A DNA stretch of 64,000 nt from JBBRSD01 sp038245725 (lineage in GTDB: Bacteria > Actinomycetota > Coriobacteriia > Anaerosomatales > JAAXUF01), in NCBI GenBank assembly GCA_038245725.1, contig JBBRSD010000008.1, positions 83,068 to 147,067 of the forward strand. Reading direction: 5' to 3'. Positions 26,488 to 35,902 of the stretch are shown piece by piece. Within the stretch, counting starts at the first letter, position 1; each line of letters begins with the position of its first letter. A program made the position numbers and the translations under genes. Under the pieces are notes generated by a model. That model made no database searches. It was given only the letters and a program-made list of their open reading frames with translations, and was not told where the DNA came from.

Positions 26488-27926
26488 TGCGAGACCTCCT
26501 CGTGCGTGAGTCCGATCGTCTGCCAGGGGCGCATCGCGGCCACGAGCGCGATTACGCCGAGCGCGGCCATGACCAGCGCCGCCATGCGTACGGAATCGAC
26601 CCGCGCTTCGACCGCGAATCGAGAGTACTCCGTGCCGTAGGTCTGTTGCACGTTGGCCGGGACCCAGCTGTTCCACGTGTGCAGCGTTGTGGACGCGAGC
26701 GGAATCGTCGCCAGGCCGCACACGAGTGCGGCAACCGAGGCTGACAGCCAGCCCGCGGTTGGCGTGCCGGTTCGAGCCGCAACGATCGCGGCAAGCGTAA
26801 GCACGGCGGCAGCGAGCGCGAGCCAGCCTGCTGCCGATTCGGCGCCGACCATCGTCCACGTGGCACTGAACGTCTCGGCGGTGCCGCCCTGCGCTGTCGC
26901 GCTCAGAGCGGGCGTCGCGAGCGAGGCCACGCCGAGCAGACATGCCACGGCGGATAGCGCCAACGGAAGCCTGAGTGGACGCGCGGCGGCGCGGCCAACC
27001 TCGGACTGCCGCCCGGCGAGCCCCACGACGACGAGACCGGCAATGACTACGGCCACACCGGTCGCGGCCGCGGACCACGCGACGGGGCTCGGTCCGTACA
27101 CCGAGCGCAGCTGTTCGACCCCGGCGAGCGCCATCACTACGATCGGGACCCCAAAGAGCGCCAGTGCCGAACGAGACACGCCGCTCTCGGCGATGGAGCG
27201 CGTGAAGCCCAGCGAGAACACGGCGTACGCTGCCCCGAGGTAGATGCACGGGAGGAGCGCGCGCCACCCGATCGAGGCCTGCATCGGGAGCGAAGGCAGT
27301 GCGGCCAGGACGCCTGCAGTCGCAGCCGCTGACAGCGCGACGAGCGTCACGACCTTCGGCCCCGAGCGGCGCACAGCCCGTGCGAGCGCCGTCACGCCGA
27401 CTGCGAAGAACACTCCTGCCACGAGCATGAGCGCTTCGCGCGCAGGAAACTTGGCGAACGGTGAGAAGGAACTGGGACTCTCCCAGCTTGCAAGGAGACC
27501 TGCGGCCCCCGCGACACAGCCAAGCGCTCCCGCTGCGGCAGTGACGAGCGGCCGCTCGGCTGGATCGCCGAAAGCGATCAGGACGCACGCGAGACCCCAC
27601 ACAGACGTCGTGAGGAACAGCGTGTCAGCACCGGATGGTGCGTCGGTAGCGCGCTGGGACAGCGCAATGAGGGGTGCCGCCCAAAACGCCAGAACGCCGC
27701 CGATGGCGGCCAACGCGAGCGAGGTCTTCTCGGCGGAGCGAATGCCGGGCAGGGCGTCTGCGGCCTGCACCGCGACGGCTATGAGGAGCGCCACGAGCGC
27801 GGCGCATCCGACGAGCACGGTGTCGGGCACGCTGTCCATGGCGACCGTCGTCACGACGAACGAGCCCGTCGCGCCGAGCAGCGCGGCAAGAACAGCGAGC
27901 AGCGATGTGGCGCGGCGCTCGGTCAA
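26484..27926 (-). CDS. Polytopic membrane protein of unknown family
   Basis: 480 aa with about 12-14 hydrophobic helices. The TTG at 27926 is preceded by GGAG at 5 bases and puts the start (LTERRATS) just before the first helix; the frame continues upstream without any good start. Paired repeats of helices recall EamA/DMT or NrfD-like proteins but no diagnostic motif is seen, and no conserved His for heme b is obvious. Its place after fdhA-fdhB-cytochrome c makes a membrane electron-transfer or anchor role possible. Confidence 0.7.
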   Translation of the reverse strand: MTERRATSLLAVLAALLGATGSFVVTTVAMDSVPDTVLVGCAALVALLIAVAVQAADALPGIRSAEKTSLALAAIGGVLAFWAAPLIALSQRATDAPSGADTLFLTTSVWGLACVLIAFGDPAERPLVTAAAGALGCVAGAAGLLASWESPSSFSPFAKFPAREALMLVAGVFFAVGVTALARAVRRSGPKVVTLVALSAAATAGVLAALPSLPMQASIGWRALLPCIYLGAAYAVFSLGFTRSIAESGVSRSALALFGVPIVVMALAGVEQLRSVYGPSPVAWSAAATGVAVVIAGLVVVGLAGRQSEVGRAAARPLRLPLALSAVACLLGVASLATPALSATAQGGTAETFSATWTMVGAESAAGWLALAAAVLTLAAIVAARTGTPTAGWLSASVAALVCGLATIPLASTTLHTWNSWVPANVQQTYGTEYSRFAVEARVDSVRMAALVMAALGVIALVAAMRPWQTIGLTHEEVSQ

Positions 27927-27970
27927 GACAGCTCCAACCAGCTTCGAGGTAGGACTGCCACCGATGGGAA

Positions 27971-27994
27971 GGGCCGAGGATTCCTCCCCGGCCC
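27971..27994 (-). terminator. GC-rich hairpin after the cytochrome c gene
   Basis: GGGCCG ... CGGCCC arms with mostly paired interior lie between the cytochrome c stop and the TTG of the next gene. There is no T-tract, so it may attenuate or stabilise the upstream mRNA rather than end it. Confidence 0.35.
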
Positions 27995-28036
27995 CTCCAC
28001 GGTAGCAGAAGCACGCCGGCACGCGCGCTCGGCTTC

Positions 28037-29326
28037 TTACTTGTTGTGGCACCTCTCACAAACACCACGGTTGTCGTAGCGCAGAAGCGCTGACGGAACC
28101 GCGTTTTGGGCCACGAACGCATTGCGCGCGACGCCGTCGGTGTCAACGACCGAGGCAGCGCCATTGTTCGACGCGTAGCCGGTCATCGCAGCGGCGGTTC
28201 CGTGAGCTCGGTGGCACGTGAGGCACTCGAGCCAGTCCGACGAGCTGTTGCTCGGATTGCCCCGCTCAGAGATGGGGTGATCGAGCGGGAGCCCTGGGTC
28301 GGTGATGTTCATCGAGGTCTTATCGGCGCCCTGATACGAATCGAGCTCCACGTTGATCGGGTGCTTGTGACGAACCGCCAGACCTTCGCCGTCGCCAGCG
28401 TTGTAGGTGGCCGCCAGGCTCGTATACGTAGTATCTACGCCAAGACTGTTCGTCTTGGTGAACGTGGTCACCGGACCGAGATAGGTCGAGTGACAGCCGG
28501 AGCACCAGCCGCTCATGCCTTTGTCGACGTTGAGGCCGGTGGCTCCGTTTGCGAGCGTCGCCGAGGGCATGTCGTAGCCCTTCGCGTACATCGGCGTCGT
28601 GTAGTTCGGCTTGTAGTTCGGATACGGCTGGTGCAGGCGGAAGCCGTTGGTCGGCCAACCTGTCTCGACCGAGGAGACGAACCCGTTCGGATCCGGGTCG
28701 GAGGGGTTGGCGGTCGGCGTGTACTCGCCGACGGCGTTGCCGTTGACCGCGGCCTTCAGGATGCGGTAGTTCGGAGAACCGTGCGGATCGTGACAGGTGG
28801 TGCAGTCCATCTTGATGGCGTTGCCCGTACCGGTCATGTACGCGTTGGCTCCCTGGCCTGCGTTGCTGGAGTTGGCCGCGAATGTGTTGCCCGTGCCGAA
28901 GTACCCGCCTCCGTACGCGCCCCACGACGAGCCTTTGAACATGTGCGTCGAGGTGGTCGACGACTGGTCGAGCGAGTCGAACCCGCCGCCGTTTAGGACA
29001 GCGCCCTGCTGCCCGTAGGACGTACCTTCGTAGATGCCCTCCTGGACGTTGGTGTCCGCGCCCTGGCTGGTCGCATCGTGGCATGCATAGCAGAACTGCC
29101 ACATCTCGGTCGCGGATGACACGAGCAACGCCGAGTGATTGGCGCCACCCGAGGAGTCCTGCCACGTGATCGAGGAAACCGATGTGTGCGCACGATGACA
29201 GCCGGCGCAAGCGTCGGTGTCCGACACGTAGTTTCCGTGGATCGCGAAGTTCGCGAACGCGACGGAGGGCAGCAGGAACACGGCTGCGACAAGGAGTACT
29301 GCAAGCGTGAATCTTCTGGTCTTCAT
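28037..29326 (-). CDS. Secreted hexaheme cytochrome c
   Basis: 429 aa. Signal peptide (LAVLLVAAVFLLPSVAFA) followed by six CxxCH heme c sites: CAGCH, CYACH, CTTCH, CSGCH, CLTCH and CERCH, the last at the extreme C-terminus (CERCHNK). Several are followed by RAHG/DPHG as in doubled-CXXCH cytochromes. SD GGGAGG; it starts 6 bases after the fdhB stop, so it is the third gene of the formate dehydrogenase operon. It probably takes electrons from FdhB outside the membrane; the acceptor is unknown. Confidence 0.93.
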   Translation of the reverse strand: MKTRRFTLAVLLVAAVFLLPSVAFANFAIHGNYVSDTDACAGCHRAHTSVSSITWQDSSGGANHSALLVSSATEMWQFCYACHDATSQGADTNVQEGIYEGTSYGQQGAVLNGGGFDSLDQSSTTSTHMFKGSSWGAYGGGYFGTGNTFAANSSNAGQGANAYMTGTGNAIKMDCTTCHDPHGSPNYRILKAAVNGNAVGEYTPTANPSDPDPNGFVSSVETGWPTNGFRLHQPYPNYKPNYTTPMYAKGYDMPSATLANGATGLNVDKGMSGWCSGCHSTYLGPVTTFTKTNSLGVDTTYTSLAATYNAGDGEGLAVRHKHPINVELDSYQGADKTSMNITDPGLPLDHPISERGNPSNSSSDWLECLTCHRAHGTAAAMTGYASNNGAASVVDTDGVARNAFVAQNAVPSALLRYDNRGVCERCHNK

Positions 29327-29332
29327 GTTGTC

Positions 29333-30262
29333 CTACACCTCCCCGCTGATTGATGCGGCCTTTTCGGCCTTTACTTCCGACTTGCGCTTGGCAAGCATCG
29401 CGAAACCGCCGAGCAGAAGCGTCGGGACCAGCATGCCACCAGTGAGAGCGCTGCTCGCCATGGGGACGAGGTGGTCTTCCACGAACGGATCCGCCTTCGG
29501 AGGCGTGAGCATGACCTTGCTGCTCGCCCAGAACATCGATCCATTGCCGATCCAGTTCTGCGTGCCATTGGAGAGCACGTAGCCGTTGATCGGGTCGTTC
29601 AGGTACGCGAGGATGTTGGCCTTCGAGTCCCACTTCATCGCCTTGGCGGGGCACGTCGATACGCACGCCGGCTCGTGGGCGAGTTCAGGAACGATCGGAT
29701 CCGGAAGTGTGCCCACGCTGAGCGTCAGGTCACTCACGAAGTTCCCGCCCACCTTGCGTGCGCGGGTCGGAAGCGCCGTGCTCGGATCGACGACGCCATC
29801 GGCGCCGGCTCGACCGGTGCACAGGGTGCACTTGTTCATCTTCGTCTGGCCTGCGTAGGTGCCGCTTTCATACGCGACACCGACCTTGGGATATCCACCG
29901 CGCTGGCAGCCGATCTCGCACGGCTTGGGCCCTGGCCCGGTCTTGCACAGGCTGGGACTGCACTTGGCGTTGTTGACGCTGATCGCACCCGTCGGCTCCT
30001 TCTTGATGGCCCCGAAAGGACACTCATAGGCGCAGGGGGGATCGGGACATTGCCAGCACGAGAACCGCATGAACGGACCCATGTCGCCACGCTTGAGGCT
30101 CTTGATCGCAAGCCGTTGGCGCGGGTTGACGATGGACCGCTGCGGCTTCACGTCAGCGATACTCGTCGGGAGCTTGAGGTTCCACTCGCGCTTGCACGCC
30201 GAGACGCATCCGTTGCAGCGCATGCACTTATCGGCATCTTGCAGAATCGCCATAACAGTCAT
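29333..30262 (-). CDS. fdhB: Formate dehydrogenase Fe-S (beta) subunit
   Basis: 309 aa. Ferredoxin-like Cys groups: CMRCNGCVSACK, CWQCPDPPCAYECPFGA, CKTGPGPKPCEIGC/CTLC and CVSTCPAKAM, giving up to four 4Fe-4S clusters. A single C-terminal helix (GGMLVPTLLLGGFAMLAKRK) could anchor it like E. coli FdnH. It lacks its own signal and probably travels with the Tat-exported alpha subunit. SD GGAGGTG; 13 bases after fdhA. No cytochrome b (FdnI-like) gene follows. Confidence 0.93.
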   Translation of the reverse strand: MTVMAILQDADKCMRCNGCVSACKREWNLKLPTSIADVKPQRSIVNPRQRLAIKSLKRGDMGPFMRFSCWQCPDPPCAYECPFGAIKKEPTGAISVNNAKCSPSLCKTGPGPKPCEIGCQRGGYPKVGVAYESGTYAGQTKMNKCTLCTGRAGADGVVDPSTALPTRARKVGGNFVSDLTLSVGTLPDPIVPELAHEPACVSTCPAKAMKWDSKANILAYLNDPINGYVLSNGTQNWIGNGSMFWASSKVMLTPPKADPFVEDHLVPMASSALTGGMLVPTLLLGGFAMLAKRKSEVKAEKAASISGEV

Positions 30263-30275
30263 TGGTCACACCTCC

Positions 30276-33200
30276 CTACATCTTCTCGATCTTGCAGAGA
30301 CACGCTTTCGATTCGGGAATCATGGAGTTCGCGTCCCCGGCGTCGATGCACAGGTCGTTGGCGCGAGAGCCGGTCGACAGACCCTTCTCACCCCAGTGCC
30401 ACGGGATCGCGACTACGCCTGCTGCGACGCGCTGGTTACCTTGCAGTCCGCTGCCGACACGGGCACGGAAGCCGTCGCCGTACGCAGCCCTCGGGTAGTC
30501 GCCCCAAACGGTGGCGTCCGAACGCGCAGTGCGGACCCGAACCATGTCACCATCGCTGATGCCGAACGAGCGAGCATCGGCTGAGTTGAGCTCGATCCAC
30601 GGCTCCGGCTCCAACTCGACGTTGGACCAGTTGTTGCGGGTGATCGGTCCACCCTGGAAGTGCTCGACGCACCGGATGGTGGTGAGCGTCAGCGGGTAGC
30701 CCGATGCGGGAACGTCCCTGCCCGCGATCTGTGTGTCGACGAAGCTCAGCTCGAAAGCCGCCCCGCCCTTCGTGTTGCGGCCCCATGCAGCTGCAAGCGC
30801 AGCCTTCGGGGTCTCGTACGGCTCGACGTGGGCCGGGAAACGACCGGCGTACGTGATGGTGCCGCCGCCGGGCTTCGGAACGAAGTGCGGGCTGCCGGCG
30901 TTGAGCGTAGCAGCAAGGACGACGTCAGGCTTGTCCACGAGCGGGTGATTGTGGCGGTACCAGCGTGAGTAGTTCAAGGTCGCTGCGTTCGCGGGCACGA
31001 AGAGGTGCGAGCATGAATCGGGCTCCATGAAGTAGTCTGTGACCTCTGCGGGGATATCGGCGTTGTTGTAGAACACGCGGCGGTTCACAAGCCACGCGTA
31101 GCCCCAGCCGTGGTAGGCGAAGGTGCCGCCATCGTTGGTGTTGTCGCGGCTCTTCGCGCGGTTCTTGACCGCCCAGCTCGCCTGCAGCGACCCCTTGTTG
31201 GCGGTAGCCCACGGTCCGCCTGTGGCGCTCGTGGCTTCCGCGTTGTACGCCCCGGTGTAGATCCAGATCGTGCCACCGGCCGCGCTCGGGGAGTTCATCT
31301 CCCGGAACACCTTCTCAGTGACCCACTCGGAACCGGTGACCGTGGCGCTCAGGTCGTACGTGACGGGATCCGTGACGTTTGCGCGAACGTGAGCCAGTTC
31401 GGCGGTGCCGCTGGCGAGGTCATACGCCGTGCCCGGGGTCCAGTCGTACGGCGTGCCGTACAGGGTGTCGTAGACGCCTCCGCTGAGTCCCAGAGCGGTC
31501 CACTTGGCCTGGATGTGCGAGAACGCACCGGCTGTCTCGAGGGCCTTTGCAAGACGGAGCAGCAGCTCCATGTCGTCCTTGCTGTTGCCCAGAGGAGCGG
31601 CAGCGCGGTAGCGCCACTGCAGCGTGCGACCGGAGTTGGTCGAGCTGCCGGCGTGCTCCACGTGCGCACTTGCGGGAAGCAGGTAGGTGACCGAGCCGTC
31701 CTTGCGATCGCACGCAGCCGTCTCGTTCTCGAACATGTCGGTGCAGACGAGAAGGTCGATGTTCTTGAGCCCCTGGCGAACCTTGCCCTGGTTCGGCTCG
31801 GTGATTGCTGGGTTCTGACCCCACACGACGGCTGCCTTCGTCACGGTGCCCGCGGCCATCGCGCGGAACATCGTCATGTGGCTGTCGCCGTTGCCCTTGG
31901 GCCACAGGTCGTAGATGCCATCGACGATCGTCTTGCGAGCCGACAGCGTCGTTGCGGCCAGCGCCTCTGCGTACCCACCGAAGAACTTCAGCGTCATGTT
32001 GAAGAAACCACGCTGCTGCAAGCCGGTCGCACCGAGACCTGCGGCACCCGTGCTGACGTTGTACGCATCGTCGTGCGATCCGTCCATGAGCGACCGAACG
32101 GTCCCGCTGAAGTCGGTCGTGCCGGTGGTACCGGTCAACGGGTTGCCCCACAGGCCATCCATGTAGTCGCCGAACGTGCTTCCGACGCCAGGGTTGCTCG
32201 AGTACGCGGGAATGTTGCCGTTAAGCAGCCCTAGGTCGGTCGAACCCTGAACGTTGTGGATGCCGCGCAGCGCGTTGATGCCGCCGCCGGCGCGTCCCAT
32301 GTTGCCCATGAGCGTCTGAATGACCGCGAACGACTTCACGTTCTGACTGCCGGTCGTGTGCTGCGTGATGCCCATGGCGTACAGCATCGTCAGGCACTTG
32401 TAGCCGGCGGCAGTGGGATCTTGCGAACCAGCAGCGCCGACGGCTGCCGCAACGCTCGAGCAACGGCTGTTGTCGATGAAGTATTTCACCAGGTCGAGAA
32501 TCTCGGTCATGGTGCAGCCGGCGACGTCCGCCACCACGCTCAGCGTGTACGGATCCACGTGCGCCTTGAGGCGGTTGTAGACGGTGTTCACATCGGAAAG
32601 ACGGCAGTCGGCTACCTTGACGGGGAAGTTCGAGATCAGCTGGTTCGCGGTCTCGCCCCCGACCGGCGTTGCACCGGTGTTGGTGACGGTGGCCCGCTGG
32701 TAGTCCGTACCCGTCGCATTCACGAGGAAGCGAGCGTCGGAGTACTTCGAGCTGCCGGCGACCGTCGCTGAGAGCGAGCTTGCGTGCGTCGCGTCACCAT
32801 CGGTGTAGAAGCTTCCGTTGCCGGTCTGGTTCAGGAAGTCGTAGAACTTGGTGACGGCACCCGCGGGCGCGGTCCCGTTGGGGCTCGTGCCTTCCATCTG
32901 CGAGATGATCTCGCGGACGATACCGTTGATGAGCGCGATATCGCTACCGGGACGGATACGGATGTACTGGTCGGCCTGCAGCGCTGTACGCGTCTTGCGA
33001 GGGTCGACCACGACGAGCTTGGCACCCTTGGCACGGGCGCGGTTGATGTGAGCCATGCACGCCGGGTGGTTCTCGCTCGGGTTAGCTCCCCATACGAGAA
33101 CGTTTGATGCGTTGCCGATGTCCGACCAATGGTTGGTCATCGAGCCTCGTCCGAATGCAGCCGCCAGACCGGCGACCGTGGACGAGTGTCAAATACGGGC

Positions 33201-33836
33201 CTGATGCTCGACGTTGCTCGTACCGAAGTTCGCGATCATCTTGCGATACACATAGTTCGGCTCGTTGTTCATGTGCGATGAGCCGAAGAACGCGACGCCC
33301 TTCGACTGGTTCGTCGCAGGAAGCGCACCGCGCGCGGTGACAAGACCTGTCGCGATCTCGCTCATGGCCGTGTCGAGCGACATCTTGCCCCACGGCCCGT
33401 TACCTGTCCGCTTGTAGGCGACGCCCGTGGCGTCGTATGCGGGGTCGTAGGCGAACGCGGAATCCGCGGGATGTGTCCCGGAGAATGCGCCGAGCCTGCG
33501 CGAGTTGTTCACGAGCTGCAGCGAACCCGCGCCCTTTGCGCACAGACCGCCTGAGTTCATGGGCGACTCGAAGTCACCGTAGATGTCGACGACCTTGCCG
33601 GTGTTCGCACCGGTCAGAGCGGTCACGACCCGCTGTCCGCAACTCGCCGAGCAGTACGGACACGTGGTGTTCGTGACCCTGTAGTTGATGGCATCGCTCT
33701 CATAGGCGCTCGCCTTGGCAGCGTCGAACGCCACGTCCATTCCGCAGCCAACGACCGCGCCGGCAACCGCCGCGGTCTTGAGAAACGCGCGTCGCGTCAT
33801 GCCGTCAAACGATTGCCCCTTATCTTTAGTTGCCAT
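30276..33836 (-). CDS. fdhA: Selenocysteine-containing formate dehydrogenase, catalytic subunit (UGA = Sec216)
   Basis: 1186 aa when the in-frame TGA at 33189-33191 is read as selenocysteine. Oxidises formate (or reduces CO2) at a Mo/W-bis-MGD site. Tat signal MTRRAFLKTAAVAGA at the N-terminus, 4Fe-4S Cys59/62/66/99, then VEHQARI-Sec-HSSTVAGLAA and FGRGSMTNHWSDIGNA, which match the active-site block of FdnG/FdoG. The frame stays open across the UGA and both halves belong to one family, so this is not two genes. A SECIS-like hairpin follows the UGA. Longer than FdnG (about 1015 aa). Leader carries a Moco-type riboswitch. Whether Mo or W is used is not visible; tupABC nearby favours W. Confidence 0.95.
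33160..33191 (-). promoter_or_regulatory. SECIS-like element and Sec codon of fdhA
   Basis: In mRNA sense, UGA is followed by 11-12 bases and then a 6-7 bp stem (GUCGCC paired with GGCGGC) capped by the loop GGUCU. E. coli fdhF has its stem 11 bases after UGA with an apical GGUC/GGUCU loop read by SelB. Stem 33160-33176, UGA 33189-33191. selB, selA, selC and selD are not in the window. Confidence 0.85.
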
Positions 33837-33954
33837 ACCCCCGTCCCTTCTCTTGGGAGATGTGTTGGCGAAACTTGGGCTCCTACCTCATGTGAGGCTC
33901 GTTGACCGCTCCCGGTTCGCCTCCTTCCGCCATGACGGTCAGACGATTGGGAGC

Positions 33955-34009
33955 AAAAATACAAAGAACCGGCACACACCAAGGCACAAGCCTCAGCCGT
34001 GAACCGGTC
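33955..34009 (-). terminator. Intrinsic terminator in the fdhA leader
   Basis: In transcript sense GGACCGG pairs with CCGGTTC around an inner AGGC/GCCT stem and is followed by TTTGTATTTTT. It lies downstream of the riboswitch aptamer and 119 bases before the fdhA ATG, so it is the natural expression platform: termination when cofactor is bound or sufficient (direction of control is inference). Confidence 0.7.
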
Positions 34010-34061
34010 CATTTTGTATGCACGTTGATCTTCCCCTACCCCGTGGAAAGCGCCACCCAGC

Positions 34062-34092
34062 CCAAAGGCAAACCCCCCACAGGGGCCTTTGG
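34062..34092 (-). other. Strong hairpin between aptamer and terminator
   Basis: CCAAAGGC and GCCTTTGG form an 8-bp stem enclosing a nested CCCC/GGGG hairpin, directly 3' of the fdhA riboswitch. No U-tract follows. It may be a pause or antiterminator partner in the leader. Confidence 0.5.
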
Positions 34093-34097
34093 TGGTG

Positions 34098-34203
34098 TGG
34101 TCTCCTTTCCAAACGGGAGGCGACCGCGTTTCCGCTGGCACCCATCGGCCCGAGAACCATAGCTGCCGCAAGGCGCCGTAGATTGAAGGGCTCGGAGATC
34201 ATC
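34098..34203 (-). promoter_or_regulatory. Moco/Tuco riboswitch aptamer upstream of fdhA
   Basis: The transcript carries ATCTCCGAGCC at the 5' side, CGGCGC...TGCGGC, CCGATGGG, a GGAAAC GNRA-type hairpin (GCGGAAACGC), then GCCTCCCGT and TGGAAAGG. The same blocks in the same order occur upstream of tupA. This set of conserved blocks fits the Moco RNA motif that senses molybdenum or tungsten cofactor. Assignment rests on memory of the motif plus the in-window pair; a covariance-model scan would settle it. Confidence 0.85.
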
Positions 34204-34286
34204 TGTGTCGCGCTTTCAATGTGGTTCGCCTTGAGCTACCGGGCCCGAGGCTAGCCCGCACGGAGTGCGGCCTCCACGATTTCTAC

Positions 34287-34313
34287 ACTATACGCCTTGC
34301 TGACCTAGGTCAA
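34287..34313 (-). promoter_or_regulatory. Putative fdhA promoter with overlapping palindrome
   Basis: TTGACC (34308-34313) and TATAGT (34287-34292) are 15 bases apart, a short spacer that suits an activated promoter. The perfect 12-bp palindrome TGACCTAGGTCA (34301-34312) overlaps the -35 element and has the TTGAC-N4-GTCA form of CRP/FNR-family sites. No such regulator gene is in the window. Confidence 0.5.
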
Positions 34314-34321
34314 ATGTGGCA

Positions 34322-35902
34322 TTACTTGCCCTCTGAGCTGCGATAATCTCGCTTCAGGTAGATCTCGCCGAAGTCCTTGGCGTCAATCACGCGGACCTCA
34401 GCAAGCATCGCCGAAATGCGCAGGTCGTGGTCCTCGGTGCCGAGTGCCTTTGCTCGCAAGGACATGGCGAGAAGTACCGAGACCGGCGCGGCGACCTTGA
34501 TCCGCTCCCCGATCGCACGGGCGTCGGACTCGGAGTACTCCTCGAACGAGATGAGCTCACCGAGGTCGACGCCGTCGACGATCTTGCCCTCATACAGCTC
34601 GCGGTCGGTGAGCGGCGCGATGAGGCGCACGCTCGGCTTCTTCGCAACCGACGGAATCTCGCCAAGCGTCGAAAGCTCGTCGATGAAGTCGGGCGTGACG
34701 ATGATGCGGACCTTGCGGCGGGCGAGAAGCAGGAGGGGCAGCAAGAGGAACGGCAGCAAGCACAGCGCGAGGAGCCACTGCAACGCAGGCTTCACAGACG
34801 CCAGATTCGGCAGTTGGGCGATGGGCCATCCCCACACCTGGACCTGGTCGTTCTCCCGATCCGAAATGTAGATCCTCCCACCCCGATCGATGCTGATGTC
34901 GTTGGGGTAGTTGAACTGCCCGGGTCCGAATCCGCGACTGCCGAAATCCGTGAGCACCTTGCCCTTGAGGTCGTACACACCGATCGTGTGCGCGAGCGCG
35001 TCCGCTACGTAGACGCGCTCCTTCGCGTCGATAGCGATGCCGCGCGGCACACCACTCGTGTCGAGGAAGCGCACGAACGTGCCTGTTGAGTCGAACACCT
35101 GCACTCGCTGGTTATCGCCATCGGATACATACACGTCGCCGTTGGATGCGACGGCCACCCCATTCGGGAATAGGAAGCTGCCGGGCGACTCCTGCAACGA
35201 GTTGACCTGCGCCGTCTTGCCGAGGGTGACCGTCCGGCTCCCATCAGCCGAGAAGTAGATGAGCCGATGCTTGTTCGTCTGTCCGACATCGGTGACCCTG
35301 AGGCCGCCGGTTGCGTCGAAAGTGAACGCGAGGGGCGTCCACTTCAGCGCCTCGTGTTTCGGCGTGAACTTGCGCAAGTACTTGCCTTGCAGGTCGAAGA
35401 CGTAGATGCAACGGTGATAGTGCTCCGACACCCAGACCTCGTTACCCCTGACCACGAGATGCACCGGGTTGATCAGTGCGCCATCGGCGGTCTTCGTGAA
35501 CGAGAAGAGGTAGCGCCCGGCGTTCGTGAACACACTCACGCGGCGATGGCCGAAGTCGACGACGTACACGCGGCCGTCGGCCGCGATGCCCACGCCCACC
35601 GGGCGGCTGAGCTCGCCGGCCCCGTTGCCTGAGATCGAGTACAGGTACTGCGGCGGCGCGATATAGTCGCTGCCAGGAGGGGCGATGCCCAAGCTCGGCA
35701 GTCGGCGGTTCGCATTGAAGTAGTAGGCGAAGTACGCGAGCAGAGCAAGCAGAAGCGTCAGAAGCGTCAGCAGAATGATGCGGCGACGGCGTTCGCGTGA
35801 CGTCAGTCGCTCCGGGTTCGACTGCGGACGCCCCCGCCCTGGCCCCTCGCCGAGAGGTTCGACCGGAGATTCTGCGACGCCGGGCGTCTCCTCATGAGCC
35901 AT
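34322..35902 (-). CDS. Membrane-anchored NHL-repeat protein
   Basis: 526 aa. A cytosolic N-terminus rich in Pro/Arg, one helix (about 40-65), an outside NHL beta-propeller of about six blades (ISGNGAGELSRPVGVGIA, VYVSDGDNQRVQVF, GFGPGQFNYPNDISID), a second helix (about 370-392) and a cytosolic C-terminal domain of unknown type. The start overlaps the TPR gene by 11 bases. Similar NHL/TPR pairs accompany multiheme cytochromes in anaerobes. A scaffold role for extracytoplasmic electron transfer is inference. Confidence 0.8.
   Translation of the reverse strand: MAHEETPGVAESPVEPLGEGPGRGRPQSNPERLTSRERRRRIILLTLLTLLLALLAYFAYYFNANRRLPSLGIAPPGSDYIAPPQYLYSISGNGAGELSRPVGVGIAADGRVYVVDFGHRRVSVFTNAGRYLFSFTKTADGALINPVHLVVRGNEVWVSEHYHRCIYVFDLQGKYLRKFTPKHEALKWTPLAFTFDATGGLRVTDVGQTNKHRLIYFSADGSRTVTLGKTAQVNSLQESPGSFLFPNGVAVASNGDVYVSDGDNQRVQVFDSTGTFVRFLDTSGVPRGIAIDAKERVYVADALAHTIGVYDLKGKVLTDFGSRGFGPGQFNYPNDISIDRGGRIYISDRENDQVQVWGWPIAQLPNLASVKPALQWLLALCLLPFLLLPLLLLARRKVRIIVTPDFIDELSTLGEIPSVAKKPSVRLIAPLTDRELYEGKIVDGVDLGELISFEEYSESDARAIGERIKVAAPVSVLLAMSLRAKALGTEDHDLRISAMLAEVRVIDAKDFGEIYLKRDYRSSEGK

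Noticed and set aside
25642..27600. 652-codon minus-strand frame upstream of the lipoprotein
   Set aside because: The upstream two thirds overlap the polytopic membrane protein out of frame; the real start is ATG 26487 with GAGGAGG.
30276..33836. Two separate molybdopterin oxidoreductase genes
   Set aside because: The second frame lacks a start signal and the join restores the conserved Sec active-site block.
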